A stretch of 43,741 bases of DNA from an uncultured Prevotellaceae bacterium (GCA_900320255.1 ONRS01000126.1:1-43741); one strand, 5' to 3'. Shown: positions 7,164 through 16,719, numbered from the stretch's first letter. The notes: generated by a model not told the origin, from the letters alone. Translations and numbers: made by a program.

Positions 7164-7195
7164 TTTGGTGGAGTCAAAAAAAATACTTACTTTTG
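7164..7195 (+). promoter_or_regulatory. Promoter of ileS
   Basis: TTTG (7164-7167), 20 nt, TACTTTTG (7188-7195). Transcription would begin near 7201, leaving a short ~33-nt leader before the ATG at 7234. Confidence 0.75.
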
Positions 7196-7233
7196 CAGCT
7201 CAAATAAAAAGAGTAAGAAAATTATCAAAAAAT

Positions 7234-10200
7234 ATGACAAAGAGATTTGCCGAACATAGCGGCTTGAATTTGACGCAGGTGAACAATGAAATCCTGCAGA
7301 TGTGGAAGGAGAAAAATGTTTTCTGGCGCTCCGTTGATGAGCGCGAGGGGTGTCCTCAGTTTGTGTTTTACGAAGGTCCTCCTTCGGCTAACGGCCATCC
7401 TGGCATTCATCATGTGCTGGCCCGCAGTATCAAGGACACGTTTAATCGTTATAAGACCATGCGCGGCTTTCAGGTTAAGCGCAAGGCTGGTTGGGATACT
7501 CATGGACTGCCTGTAGAACTGGGTGTTGAGAAGGAACTGGGTATTACCAAGGCTGACATTGACAACAAGGAGAGTGAACGCTACATCTCGACAGAGGACT
7601 ACAACCTGAAATGTCGTGAGAACGTAATGACCTATACAGCAGAGTGGCGTGACCTAACCGAGCGTATGGGCTATTTCGTTGACCTTGACCATCCCTACAT
7701 CACTTATGATAATAAGTATATAGAAACCCTTTGGTGGCTGCTTAAGCAGTTCTACCAGAAGGGACTGCTCTATAAGGGCTACACCATTCAGCCTTATTCA
7801 CCTGCTGCAGGAACTGGACTTTCAAGCCATGAGCTGAACCAGCCAGGCTGTTATCGCGATGTGAAGGACACCACCTGTACGGCGATGTTCAAAATGAAGA
7901 ACCCCAAACCGGAAATGACAGGGTGGGGCACGCCTTATTTCCTTGCCTGGACCACCACACCGTGGACGTTGGCAGCCAATTCTGCACTCTGCGTAGGTCC
8001 AAAGATAGACTATGTAGCCGTTGAGACTTATAACCCCTATACCGCAGAAAAGGTAACGCTGGTGCTGGCAGAAGCTCGTCTGAATGCCTATCTTCCTGCT
8101 GAAGGTAACATTACCGATGGTGGTGAGATGCCCGAATACAACAAGGGTGAGAAATCCCTGCCGTATCGTATCGTAGGCCGCTATAAGGGAACCGACCTCG
8201 TTGGTATGGAGTATGAGCAGTTGATGCCTGCCATTAAGCCAATGGGTGATGCTTTCCGCGTTATTCCCGGCGACTATGTTACAACGGAAGATGGTGCTGG
8301 CATCGTACACATTGCTCCGAACTTTGGTGCCGATGATGCCTTCGTGGCCAAGAAAGCCGGCATCTGTCCCATTGTGCTCATTGACAAGAAGGGAAATGAA
8401 CGTCCTGTCGTTGACCTGCAGGGAAAGTACTTCGTGATTGATGACCTGGATGCAGAATTCGTCAAGAACTATGTGAATGTAGAGGAGTGGAACAAGTTTG
8501 CCGGTCGTTACGTGAAGAATGCTTATGACGACACCCTGACAGACAAGGACGAGACGCTTGACATCTCCATCTGCATGGACCTGAAAGCCCAAAACAAGGT
8601 GTTCAAGATAGAGAAACACGTTCACAACTATCCACATTGCTGGCGTACAGACAAGCCAGTGCTCTACTACCCGTTGGATTCATGGTTTATCAAGTCGTCA
8701 GCCTGCAAGGAGCGCATGAGCGAACTGAACAAGACCATCAACTGGCAGCCGGAGTCAACAGGCACAGGCCGTTTTGGCAACTGGCTCGACAACCTGAACG
8801 ACTGGAACCTCTCACGCAGCCGTTTCTGGGGCACCCCGCTGCCCATTTGGCGTAGTGAGGAAGGTGAAGAGCTTTGCATAGGCAGCGTAGAGGAGTTGTA
8901 CGATGAAATCGAGAAATCTGTAAAAGCAGGCTTCATGACCTCTAACCCGCTCAAGGATGCCGGTTTCGTGCCTGGCGACATGTCGCAGGAGAACTATGAC
9001 CGCATAGACCTGCACCGCCCATATGTTGACTATTATGTGCTTGTTTCGCCTAACGGTAAGCCCATGAAGCGTGAGACTGACCTCATTGACGTGTGGTTCG
9101 ACTCAGGCTCCATGCCCTATGCTCAGGTACACTATCCGTTCGAGAACAAAGATTTAATCGACAAGCGCATAGCCTTCCCTTGCGACTTCATTAATGAAGG
9201 TGTTGACCAGACCCGTGGATGGTTCTTTACGTTGCATGCTATTGCCACTATGATATTTGACTCCGTAGCCTTTAAAAACGTCATTTCATCGGGATTGGTG
9301 CTCGATGCCAAGGGAAACAAGATGTCGAAACATGTGGGCAATGTGGTCAATCCGTTTGAAATGATTGAGAAGTATGGCTCTGATGCCGTGCGCCTCTACA
9401 TGATGACCAACTCTGAGCCTTGGGACAACCTGAAGTTCGATCCTGAAGGTGTGGATGAGATACGTCGCAAGTTCTTCGGTACCTTATATAATACGTATAG
9501 CTTCTTTGCCCTCTATGCCAACGTGGATGGCTGGGAGCCCCAGGGTGTTGAGGCACAGCCTACGGAACAGCGACCGGAAATTGACCGCTGGATACTGTCT
9601 TCACTCAATACCCTTATTAAGAAGGTGACCCAAGAGCTGGAGAACTTTGATCCCACCCGTGCTGGCCGACTCATTGATGCCTTTGTCAACGACGACCTCA
9701 GTAACTGGTTTGTACGCTTGAACCGTAAACGCTTCTGGGGCAAGGAAATGAGTGCCGACAAGCGTTCTGCCTACGAGACCCTCTACACTTGCCTTATGAC
9801 GGTAGCGAAATTGTTGGCTCCGTTTGCTCCGTTCTATGCAGACCAACTGTACAAGGATCTTGGTGGCGAGAAAGACTCCGTTCATTTGGACACTTTCCCC
9901 GTTGCTGATGAAACGCTCATCGACAAGGACCTGGAGGTGCGTATGGAGATGGCCCAAAAGATTACTTCTATGGTTCTGGCCCTGCGTCGTAAGGTGAACA
10001 TCAAGGTTCGCCAACCGCTGCAGAGCATCATGATACCTGCTACAGCCGAGCAGCAGCGCCACATTGAGGCCGTGAAGGACCTTATCATGAATGAGGTAAA
10101 TGTCAAGGAACTGAAATTCGTTGAGGGTCAGGGTATTCTTGTTAAGAAGGTAAAGTGCAACTTTAGGACGATGGGCAAGAAGTTCGGCAAGCTCATGAAG

Positions 10201-10656
10201 GGTGTTGCAGCCCAGATGGACAACCTCTCACAGGAGCAGATAGCAGCACTTGAGACTGCTGGTACCATTGGCATTCAGGTAGATGGCAACGACCTGACTG
10301 TAGAGTTGGCTGACGTTGAGATTATCAGCGAGGACATTCCCGGCTGGCTTGTCTCTAACGAAGGTTCGTTGACTGTAGCCCTTGAAGTCGAGCTTACTGA
10401 CGAGTTGCGTCAGGAAGGAATGGCCCGCGAAATCATCAATCGTGTTCAGAACATTCGAAAGGAGAGTGGTTTGGAGATTACCGACCGCATCAGCATTGTG
10501 CTGTCACCCCATGCAGAAGTGGAGAATGCAGTTGAGCATTTTGGCGAATACATCAAGACCCAGGTTTTGGCCGATGCTATCGACATCGAGGCCAACGACG
10601 GTCAGGAGGTAGAGTTCGATGAATTCACAATAAATATTACTATAACTAAATCTTAG
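7234..10656 (+). CDS. ileS: Isoleucyl-tRNA synthetase
   Basis: Class I aminoacyl-tRNA synthetase that charges tRNA-Ile in the cytoplasm and edits valine. The 1140-residue product shows the HIGH-box variant HPGIHH at residues 55-60, the KMSKS-box variant KMSKH at about 696-700, an editing (CP1) domain between them (TTPWTLAANSALCV region, about 245-265), and a long C-terminal anticodon-binding part. The length and overall form match the ~1140-residue Bacteroidetes enzymes. I choose the ATG at 7234 because MTKRFAEHSGLNLTQVN matches the family start. The open frame extends 23 codons upstream, but across the promoter. It heads a long co-directional run, with the DksA-like gene 6 bp after its stop. 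Confidence 0.97.
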   Translation: MTKRFAEHSGLNLTQVNNEILQMWKEKNVFWRSVDEREGCPQFVFYEGPPSANGHPGIHHVLARSIKDTFNRYKTMRGFQVKRKAGWDTHGLPVELGVEKELGITKADIDNKESERYISTEDYNLKCRENVMTYTAEWRDLTERMGYFVDLDHPYITYDNKYIETLWWLLKQFYQKGLLYKGYTIQPYSPAAGTGLSSHELNQPGCYRDVKDTTCTAMFKMKNPKPEMTGWGTPYFLAWTTTPWTLAANSALCVGPKIDYVAVETYNPYTAEKVTLVLAEARLNAYLPAEGNITDGGEMPEYNKGEKSLPYRIVGRYKGTDLVGMEYEQLMPAIKPMGDAFRVIPGDYVTTEDGAGIVHIAPNFGADDAFVAKKAGICPIVLIDKKGNERPVVDLQGKYFVIDDLDAEFVKNYVNVEEWNKFAGRYVKNAYDDTLTDKDETLDISICMDLKAQNKVFKIEKHVHNYPHCWRTDKPVLYYPLDSWFIKSSACKERMSELNKTINWQPESTGTGRFGNWLDNLNDWNLSRSRFWGTPLPIWRSEEGEELCIGSVEELYDEIEKSVKAGFMTSNPLKDAGFVPGDMSQENYDRIDLHRPYVDYYVLVSPNGKPMKRETDLIDVWFDSGSMPYAQVHYPFENKDLIDKRIAFPCDFINEGVDQTRGWFFTLHAIATMIFDSVAFKNVISSGLVLDAKGNKMSKHVGNVVNPFEMIEKYGSDAVRLYMMTNSEPWDNLKFDPEGVDEIRRKFFGTLYNTYSFFALYANVDGWEPQGVEAQPTEQRPEIDRWILSSLNTLIKKVTQELENFDPTRAGRLIDAFVNDDLSNWFVRLNRKRFWGKEMSADKRSAYETLYTCLMTVAKLLAPFAPFYADQLYKDLGGEKDSVHLDTFPVADETLIDKDLEVRMEMAQKITSMVLALRRKVNIKVRQPLQSIMIPATAEQQRHIEAVKDLIMNEVNVKELKFVEGQGILVKKVKCNFRTMGKKFGKLMKGVAAQMDNLSQEQIAALETAGTIGIQVDGNDLTVELADVEIISEDIPGWLVSNEGSLTVALEVELTDELRQEGMAREIINRVQNIRKESGLEITDRISIVLSPHAEVENAVEHFGEYIKTQVLADAIDIEANDGQEVEFDEFTINITITKS

Positions 10657-10662
10657 CTAATT

Positions 10663-11040
10663 ATGGCAGAAAAAACACGTTACACTGACGAGGAACTGGA
10701 AGAGTTCCGTCAGATTATAGATGAAAAGCTATCTCTGGCCAGGCGTGACTATGACCAGATGATGCGTGTATTGATGAACCAGGACTCCAACGACGTTGAT
10801 GACACATCACCGACGTATAAGGCACTGGAAGAAGGCAGCGCTACCCAAACGAAGGAAGAGCTGATCCAGATGGCCGCCCGCCAGCAGAAGTTCATTCAGG
10901 GTTTGGAGGCAGCACTCGTCAGAATTAAGAACAAGACGTACGGCATAGACCGTATCACAGGTCAGCTGATTCCCAAGGAGCGTCTGCGTGCTGTACCCCA
11001 TGCTACGCTGAGCGTGGAGTCAAAGATGAATCGCAAATAA
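10663..11040 (+). CDS. TraR/DksA-family protein lacking zinc cysteines
   Basis: A 125-residue protein with an acidic coiled-coil N-terminal half and a C-terminal segment NKTYGIDRITGQLIPKERL, then RAVPHATLSVE, which is the DksA/TraR C4-type region. In most relatives this reads YGICxxTG with zinc-binding cysteines. Here the first Cys is Asp and no cysteine occurs in the whole protein, so no structural zinc is expected. DksA proteins bind RNA polymerase near the secondary channel. Whether this variant does so is inference. The TAA at 11038-11040 overlaps the lspA ATG by one base, and the ileS-dksA-lspA order is common in Bacteroidales. Confidence 0.85.
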   Translation: MAEKTRYTDEELEEFRQIIDEKLSLARRDYDQMMRVLMNQDSNDVDDTSPTYKALEEGSATQTKEELIQMAARQQKFIQGLEAALVRIKNKTYGIDRITGQLIPKERLRAVPHATLSVESKMNRK

Positions 11041-11714
11041 TGACTACGTCAAAACAGACGATATGGAACAATGGGTGGACGGCAGTACTGATAGTGCTGC
11101 TGGCCCTCATTATTGACCAGGTGCTGAAAGTGTGGGTGAAGACGAACATGAGTCTTCACGAGAGTATCGAGGTGTTCAGCTGGTTTAAGATTTCGTTCAT
11201 TGAGAACAACGGAATGGCCTTCGGCATGGAGATAGGTAGCAAACTCTTCCTGTCGCTCTTCCGTGTGGTAGCAGTAATCGGTCTGGGATATTACATCTGG
11301 CTTCAAGTCAGGGAGAAGGCCCGTGGCGGCTATGTGGTACTGCTATCGCTGATACTGGCAGGAGCTATGGGCAACCTTATTGACTGCATGTTCTATGGAC
11401 TTATCTTCAATGTTTCTACACCTTATCACATAGCAGAACTGGTGTCGTTTGGTGACGGCTACGCGCCGTTCCTGCAGGGCAGGGTAGTAGATATGTTCTA
11501 TTTCCCCTTGATAGAAACAACGTGGCCTGAGTGGATGCCTGTTGTGGGCGGTCAGGAGTTTGTATTCTTCAGTCCCGTCTTCAACTTTGCCGATGCCTGC
11601 GTGAGTGTTGGCATTATTGCTCTGCTGCTCTTCTACCGTCAGGAACTGAGCCAGCTGTCTTTCCAAAAGAAGCAAGACGAAACAACAACAGCTGATGACG
11701 AAGAAACGGAATAA
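11040..11714 (+). CDS. lspA: Lipoprotein signal peptidase (SPase II)
   Basis: Inner-membrane aspartyl protease that removes the signal peptide of diacylglyceryl-modified prolipoproteins at the lipobox cysteine. The 224-residue protein has four transmembrane segments, the conserved FIENNGMAFGM, the catalytic aspartates in GRVVDMFYF (about residue 150) and FNFADACVSVG (about 185), and a hydrophilic tail rich in Thr, Asp and Glu. It is longer than the E. coli enzyme (164 residues) because of an extra periplasmic loop, as in other Bacteroidetes. The last 20 bp overlap the next gene, a lipoprotein that is itself a likely substrate. Confidence 0.95.
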   Translation: MTTSKQTIWNNGWTAVLIVLLALIIDQVLKVWVKTNMSLHESIEVFSWFKISFIENNGMAFGMEIGSKLFLSLFRVVAVIGLGYYIWLQVREKARGGYVVLLSLILAGAMGNLIDCMFYGLIFNVSTPYHIAELVSFGDGYAPFLQGRVVDMFYFPLIETTWPEWMPVVGGQEFVFFSPVFNFADACVSVGIIALLLFYRQELSQLSFQKKQDETTTADDEETE

Positions 11715-12519
11715 ACGGCTTGTGCTACTGGTGATGGTGCTCGCGTTGCTTGCAGCCTGTAAACCCTCCATTCCATCGGGCATTCTCAGTCCTGGTGACA
11801 TGGAGGATATTCTCTACGACTACCATGTGGCAAGGGCTATGGCCAGCCAGCATAGGAATTCCGATTCGCCTGAGTTCAACGAGACCATGTACATGCAGGC
11901 CGTGCTGAAGAAGCATGGGACTACACAGGCCGTGCTGGACTCCTCGCTCATTTATTATTATGGGCATGTAGATAAGTTTGCTGAGGTTTATCAGGAGGTT
12001 ACAGAGCGTTTGAACGAAGAGGCCATGTCGCTGGGTGCATCGGTAGGTGCCTTGGGTGACCTTACCACGATGAGCCTGACAGGCGATACTGCCAACATCT
12101 GGAACGATGCTACGGCTCTGCTGCTCCTCCCTCGTGCAGGCTTTAACCGTGTGAGCTTTGAGCTGAAGGCCGACTCTGCCTTTAAGAAGGGTGATGTTTT
12201 CCAGTTCAACCTGAGGGCAAACTACCTCTATAAGTCGGGCATGAAAGATGCCTTGATTTATGCTGCTGTTCGTTACGATAATGACAGCGTCTCCACCCAT
12301 CTGGTACATTGCACGGTGTCAGGTTTCACTACGCTTCGCATTTCGGGAGTTGATGATCACCTGGTGAAGGACATCAGGACATTCATTTACCTGCAGCCTT
12401 CTGACGAGGATGCCAACAACATGCTGTTCCTTGACCAGATACAGCTTGTTCGTTTCCACAAACAACGGCAGGAAGAGCAGGAAGCCAAAGACACGACAAC
12501 AGTTAAACCGCTGATGTAA
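11695..12519 (+). CDS. DUF4296 domain lipoprotein
   Basis: A 274-residue protein with a lipoprotein signal (LVLLVMVLALLAAC, lipobox LAAC at about residues 18-21). After it comes the DUF4296 signature ILSPGDMEDILYDYHVARAM and a C-terminal beta-rich region. DUF4296 proteins are Bacteroidetes-specific and have no known biochemical role. It overlaps lspA by 20 bp and the next ORF by one base (TAATG), so it is translated within the same operon. It would be matured by the LspA encoded immediately upstream. Confidence 0.85.
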   Translation: MTKKRNKRLVLLVMVLALLAACKPSIPSGILSPGDMEDILYDYHVARAMASQHRNSDSPEFNETMYMQAVLKKHGTTQAVLDSSLIYYYGHVDKFAEVYQEVTERLNEEAMSLGASVGALGDLTTMSLTGDTANIWNDATALLLLPRAGFNRVSFELKADSAFKKGDVFQFNLRANYLYKSGMKDALIYAAVRYDNDSVSTHLVHCTVSGFTTLRISGVDDHLVKDIRTFIYLQPSDEDANNMLFLDQIQLVRFHKQRQEEQEAKDTTTVKPLM

Positions 12520-12734
12520 TGGACAAAGTTAGACGTTTGGCAGCACACGACATCATCTTTCCTGACGGTACCCAAAAAGTGCTTGGAGTGGTGGAGATTG
12601 CCGGCGGCAAGGTCAACAGGGTCTATCCGCTTGAGGGCGAGCAGGCCCGAACAGAATGGGTGGCAGGAACCATAGAGTTAAGAGCTGCCCCTGATGGTAG
12701 CCTGACAGCTTACAAAAATAATCAAAAACTTTAA
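12519..12734 (+). CDS. Conserved-looking 71-residue protein
   Basis: MDKVRRLAAHDIIFPDGTQK..., a small beta-strand-rich cytoplasmic protein without motifs I recognise. The ATG overlaps the TAA of the DUF4296 gene (TAATG), and the next gene starts 14 bp later, so it is part of the operon. The alternation of hydrophobic residues (KVLGVVEIAGGKVNRVYPL) and good codon structure support a real gene rather than chance. Confidence 0.7.
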   Translation: MDKVRRLAAHDIIFPDGTQKVLGVVEIAGGKVNRVYPLEGEQARTEWVAGTIELRAAPDGSLTAYKNNQKL

Positions 12735-12748
12735 AAATAATTACGACT

Positions 12749-14068
12749 ATGAATCTAAAAACGCGTTTGGCGGTCATGAACTTCTTGGAGTTCGCCGTGT
12801 GGGGAGCCTACCTCACTTGTATGGGAAACTACTTAGGCACAGCAGGATTAGGTGACAGAATTTCCTGGTTTTATGCTATTCAGGGCATTGTGTCCATCTT
12901 CATGCCCACGTTGATGGGTATTGTTGCCGATAAGTATATTCAGCCTCAGCGTCTGCTTGGCCTTTGCCATTTGCTGGCAGGCGCCTTTATGCTGGGCTGC
13001 TGGTGGATGGGTTATCAGGCAGGAATAGGGCAGGAGATAGCCGACAAGGGTCTCTTCATTGCCTTGTATTCTATTAGCGTGGCATTCTTTATGCCTACCA
13101 TCGCACTTGCCAATACTACTGCTTTCACCATTCTGAAGAAGAATGGTCTTGACACGGTGAAGGATTTCCCGCCCATTCGTGTGCTTGGAACTGTCGGTTT
13201 CATCGTAACCATGTGGTTCGTCAACTGTGCAGTATGGTCAGACGGAGGTTTCTCGATGACTCTGGCCGAGAATGCCAATAAGTTCCAATACACCTACATG
13301 CAGTTCTTCGTGTCTGGTGTGCTGAGCATAGCACTTTGTGCCTACTGCTTCACGCTGCCCGAGTGCCCGATTGTGAAGAAGGTTGAGAAAGTATCGCTTG
13401 TGGAATCGTTGGGCCTGAATGCCTTTAAGCTCTTCAAGCGCCGGCAGATGGCCCTGTTCTTCATTTTCTCAGCATTGCTTGGTATGTGCCTACAGGTGAC
13501 TAACGGCTATGCCGGACCCTTCATCACCAGCTTCAAAGGCGACCCAGCCTTTGCTGACACGTTCGCAGCCAACAACGCTACGCTGCTCACCTCTATATCC
13601 CAGATTAGCGAGGCTCTTTGTATCCTGATGATTCCCTTCTTCCTGAAGCGTTATGGCATCAAGGTGGTTATGCTCATGTCCATGTTTGCATGGGTGTTCC
13701 GCTTTGGCTTCTTCGGAGTGGGTGACCCGGGTATGCCTGGTGTGCTGCTCTTCGTGCTGTCGTGCATCGTCTATGGTGTGGCCTTCGACTTCTTCAATGT
13801 CTCGGGTGGTATCTTTGTTGACCAGGAGTGCGAACCCTCTATCAAGGCTTCTGCACAGGGCCTTTTCATGATGATGACCAATGGTGTGGGTGCTACCGTA
13901 GGCACCTTGGCAGCCGGTGAAATCATTAATTATTTTTGCCAGTGGAAGGACGGCTACCTGCTGGGCATCGAGTCAAATGGCTGGCAGACCTGCTGGTTCA
14001 TCTTTGCTGCCTTTGCGCTTGCTGTGGGTGTAGCCTTCGCCCTGATGTTCAAACCCGAGAAGAAATAA
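12749..14068 (+). CDS. Nucleoside permease, NupG-like MFS transporter
   Basis: A 439-residue, 12-helix membrane protein of the major facilitator superfamily. The start MNLKTRLAVMNFLEFAVWGAYL, with LTCMGNYLG and later FMPTLMGIVADKYI, resembles the nucleoside:H+ symporter (NHS) branch that contains E. coli NupG and XapB. Expected role is uptake of nucleosides across the inner membrane; substrate range is inferred from family only. It sits 14 bp after the 71-residue gene and 12 bp before the nuclease gene, within the ileS run. Confidence 0.85.
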   Translation: MNLKTRLAVMNFLEFAVWGAYLTCMGNYLGTAGLGDRISWFYAIQGIVSIFMPTLMGIVADKYIQPQRLLGLCHLLAGAFMLGCWWMGYQAGIGQEIADKGLFIALYSISVAFFMPTIALANTTAFTILKKNGLDTVKDFPPIRVLGTVGFIVTMWFVNCAVWSDGGFSMTLAENANKFQYTYMQFFVSGVLSIALCAYCFTLPECPIVKKVEKVSLVESLGLNAFKLFKRRQMALFFIFSALLGMCLQVTNGYAGPFITSFKGDPAFADTFAANNATLLTSISQISEALCILMIPFFLKRYGIKVVMLMSMFAWVFRFGFFGVGDPGMPGVLLFVLSCIVYGVAFDFFNVSGGIFVDQECEPSIKASAQGLFMMMTNGVGATVGTLAAGEIINYFCQWKDGYLLGIESNGWQTCWFIFAAFALAVGVAFALMFKPEKK

Positions 14069-14080
14069 GAAGACTACGTA

Positions 14081-14647
14081 ATGGAACGTGTGCAACTGAT
14101 ATTCAGGAATCTTTCTGAGGTTTCTGCCGAAGAGCGCGAAACGATGGGTGTTCTCTCGCTGACTGATGTTAACGGAGAGCGTGCCATTAACATTATCTGC
14201 GACCAGGTAACGTGCAATCAGCTGCGCATGCGTCTTGGGGAGTTGGAGATATGCCGCACTTTGCTGCCAGAGGTGCTGGTGGGCATGCTGAACGACTATG
14301 TCAACCTGGAGGCCCTTGAAATCGTCATCTTTGGCATCAAGGACGGGCAGTACCTGACTACCCTCAATAATACTGAGACCTTTACTGAACGCAAGGTACG
14401 GCTTAGCGATGCTGTCCTTCTGCACATTATGGAAGGTATCCCCATCTTCATTGACAGAAAGCTGATGGATGCTCAGGCTATGCCATTTAATGTAGGCACG
14501 AACAAGGTCCAGATACCTATTAACACCCTTGACGACGAGAATCTCAACACTCTTCTGCAGCAGGCCTTGGAGGAAGAGAACTACCGACTGGCAGGCTACA
14601 TCAAGGAAGAAATGAACTATCGTAATAAGTCGAATGATAAGAAATGA
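14081..14647 (+). CDS. Bifunctional nuclease (BFN/DUF151) family protein with UVR-like tail
   Basis: A 188-residue protein. Residues ~10-135 fit the BFN domain (MGVLSLTDVNGERAINII; SDAVLLHIMEGIPIFIDRKL), a family with reported DNase/RNase activity in plants and solved structures from Thermotoga. The C-terminal ~35 residues (LLQQALEEENYRLAGYIKEE) resemble a UVR motif, the UvrB-UvrC contact helix pair, as in other Bacteroidetes members. Role in this cell is unknown; nuclease activity is family inference. It overlaps rsmE by 4 bp (ATGA). Confidence 0.85.
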   Translation: MERVQLIFRNLSEVSAEERETMGVLSLTDVNGERAINIICDQVTCNQLRMRLGELEICRTLLPEVLVGMLNDYVNLEALEIVIFGIKDGQYLTTLNNTETFTERKVRLSDAVLLHIMEGIPIFIDRKLMDAQAMPFNVGTNKVQIPINTLDDENLNTLLQQALEEENYRLAGYIKEEMNYRNKSNDKK

Positions 14648-15363
14648 AGGAAGAGCACTATTTCTATACGCCTGATGTGGCCACCTCGACAGACCTGCCT
14701 GACGAAGAGGCCGTTCATGCCGTGAGGGTGCTGCGCCTGCATGAAGGTGACGAACTGATGCTCATGGACGGGCAGGGCTCCTTTTATGGTGCAGAGGTGA
14801 CACAGGCCACGCAGAAGCGTTGCTCATTCCGCATCGTAGAGACCAAGCCGCAACCGCGTCAATGGCAGGGCCACATACATCTGGCCATTGCCCCCACGAA
14901 GATGATGGAGCGCATGGAGTGGATGACAGAGAAGGCCGTCGAGATAGGTCTTGACGAACTGACGTTACTCAGCTGCCAGTTCTCTGAACGTAAGGTAGTA
15001 AAGGTGGCTCGCCTTGAGAAGATAGCCGTCTCAGCCATGAAGCAGAGCCGTAAGGCCTGGAAACCGGTGGTAAACGACATGGAGCCCTTTCTGCAGTTCA
15101 TTGCCCGTGAGCATCGAGGCAGGAAGTTCATAGCCCATTGCTACGAAGAGGTCGCGCGTACCTATTTATTTGATGAGCTGCGCCAGTTGCCAGCAACTGA
15201 CGATGTGCTGGTGCTCATAGGTCCTGAGGGTGATTTCTCCATCGACGAGGTACGCGCAGCAGTCAGTCATGGCTTTGTGTCAGTCCATCTTGGACAGAGT
15301 CGTCTGCGTACAGAGACGGCAGGTCTGGCCGCTGTAATGATGATGCAATTATACAAAAACTAA
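14644..15363 (+). CDS. rsmE: 16S rRNA (uracil-1498-N3) methyltransferase
   Basis: SPOUT-class methyltransferase that modifies U1498 of 16S rRNA in the small subunit. The 239-residue product has an N-terminal PUA-like region (HYFYTP...EAVHAVRVLRLHEGD) and the C-terminal knot. There, VLIGPEGDFSIDEV (about 188-201) and LGQSRLRTETAGLAA (about 217-231) bind S-adenosylmethionine. The usual GPEGG is GPEGD here. It overlaps the upstream BFN gene by 4 bp and is followed 7 bp later by paaK. Confidence 0.95.
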   Translation: MKEEHYFYTPDVATSTDLPDEEAVHAVRVLRLHEGDELMLMDGQGSFYGAEVTQATQKRCSFRIVETKPQPRQWQGHIHLAIAPTKMMERMEWMTEKAVEIGLDELTLLSCQFSERKVVKVARLEKIAVSAMKQSRKAWKPVVNDMEPFLQFIAREHRGRKFIAHCYEEVARTYLFDELRQLPATDDVLVLIGPEGDFSIDEVRAAVSHGFVSVHLGQSRLRTETAGLAAVMMMQLYKN

Positions 15364-15370
15364 AACGTTT

Positions 15371-16684
15371 ATGATGAATAATACAGAGTATTGGCAACCA
15401 GAGCTTGAGACTATGCCTCGCGAGCAGTTGCAAAAGTTACAGGTAGAGAAACTTCGTAAAAGTATTGAAATTGCCCTGAAGTCGCCCTTCTACAAGAAGC
15501 GTCTGGGTGACCTGGGCATTACGCCTGAGAGTATTCAAACCGTTGACGATATCCGCAAGATACCGTTCACCACCAAGCAGGACTTGCGCGACAACTATCC
15601 CTTCGGACTGGTAGGCGGTGACATGAAGGATGCCATCCGCATTCACTCCACCAGCGGAACCACAGGCCACCCGACGGTGGTTACCTACTCGCGCCACGAC
15701 ATTGACTCATGGGCCAACATGATAGCCCGTGACATGTATATGGTGGGCTGTCGTGATACTGACGTGTTCCAGAACTCCAGCGGCTACGGTATGTTCACGG
15801 GCGGACTGGGCTTCCAGTATGGTGCAGAGAAACTGGGTGCTACCACCGTTCCTGCCGCTGCTGGTAACTCGAAGCGTCAGATTATGTTCATTCGTGACTT
15901 CGGCACGACCTGCCTGCATGCCATTCCCTCGTACGCCATTCGTTTGGCAGAGGTTTTCCAGGAAGAAGGGGTTGACCCCAAGACCACCAAGCTGCGCACC
16001 CTCTTCATTGGTGCAGAGCCACATACAGAGGAGCAACGCCGACGCATAGAGCGGCTGCTGGGTGTCAAGGCCTATAACTCTTTCGGAATGACCGAGATGA
16101 ATGGTCCTGGCGTAGCCTTTGAGTGTAAGGAGCAGCAGGGCATGCACTTGTGGGAAGACAACTACATTTTGGAGATTGTTGACCCTGACACGCTGGAGCC
16201 TGTGCCCGACGGACAGATTGGCGAAATGGTACTCACCACGCTCGACCGCTCCATGATGCCCATTCTGCGCTACCGCACGCGTGACCTTACGCGCATTATT
16301 CCTGGTGAGTGTGCCTGCGGACGTACCCACCGTCGCATTGACCGCATCAAGGGACGTACTGACGACATGTTCATCATCAAGGGTGTCAACGTATTCCCCA
16401 TGCAGGTGGAGAAGATACTGGTGCAGTACCCAGGCTTGGGTAGTAACTATCTTATCACCCTCGATACTGAGGATGACAATGACATTATGACTGTTGAGGT
16501 AGAGCTGGACGGCCTGACGACTGACGTTTATCCTGAGCTGCAGAAGATGACGCGTGACATTCAGCGTGCCCTGAAGGATGAAATACTGCTCACCCCGCGT
16601 GTCAAGCTGGTCAAGAAGGGTTCACTTCCTCAGTCGGAGGGCAAGGCCGTCCGCGTAAAAGACCTTCGCGAGGGACGTGGATGA
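15371..16684 (+). CDS. paaK: Phenylacetate-CoA ligase
   Basis: AMP-forming adenylate ligase, 437 residues. The AMP-binding loop STSGTTGHPTVVTY is at about residues 94-107. FGMTEMNGPG (about 237) and the C-terminal GRTDDMFIIKGVNVFPMQ (about 330-347) are typical of PaaK. The enzyme activates aryl acids such as phenylacetate, and in Bacteroidales often indole- or phenylacetate from amino-acid fermentation, to the CoA thioester. No other phenylacetate-degradation genes lie nearby, so it probably works in aromatic-acid fermentation rather than aerobic catabolism; that is inference. The start is ATGATG, 7 bp after rsmE. Confidence 0.92.
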   Translation: MMNNTEYWQPELETMPREQLQKLQVEKLRKSIEIALKSPFYKKRLGDLGITPESIQTVDDIRKIPFTTKQDLRDNYPFGLVGGDMKDAIRIHSTSGTTGHPTVVTYSRHDIDSWANMIARDMYMVGCRDTDVFQNSSGYGMFTGGLGFQYGAEKLGATTVPAAAGNSKRQIMFIRDFGTTCLHAIPSYAIRLAEVFQEEGVDPKTTKLRTLFIGAEPHTEEQRRRIERLLGVKAYNSFGMTEMNGPGVAFECKEQQGMHLWEDNYILEIVDPDTLEPVPDGQIGEMVLTTLDRSMMPILRYRTRDLTRIIPGECACGRTHRRIDRIKGRTDDMFIIKGVNVFPMQVEKILVQYPGLGSNYLITLDTEDDNDIMTVEVELDGLTTDVYPELQKMTRDIQRALKDEILLTPRVKLVKKGSLPQSEGKAVRVKDLREGRG

Positions 16685-16719
16685 CACAAATAATCAATAT
16701 TAAGTATTGAACAATATAC

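Noticed and set aside
6953..7207. An 84-residue ORF across the 22-nt array
   Set aside because: The translation is just the repeat read through, it crosses the ileS promoter, and it has no protein-like features.
7196..7233. T-box or other tRNA-sensing leader for ileS
   Set aside because: The ileS promoter leaves only a ~33-nt leader with no T-box sequence, and T-boxes are not expected in Bacteroidetes.
7822..8637. Long minus-strand ORF inside ileS (271 codons), and similar antisense frames in the bat genes (e.g. 31675-32751)
   Set aside because: Fully antisense to well-supported genes with strong family motifs; open frames arise from codon bias on the coding strand.
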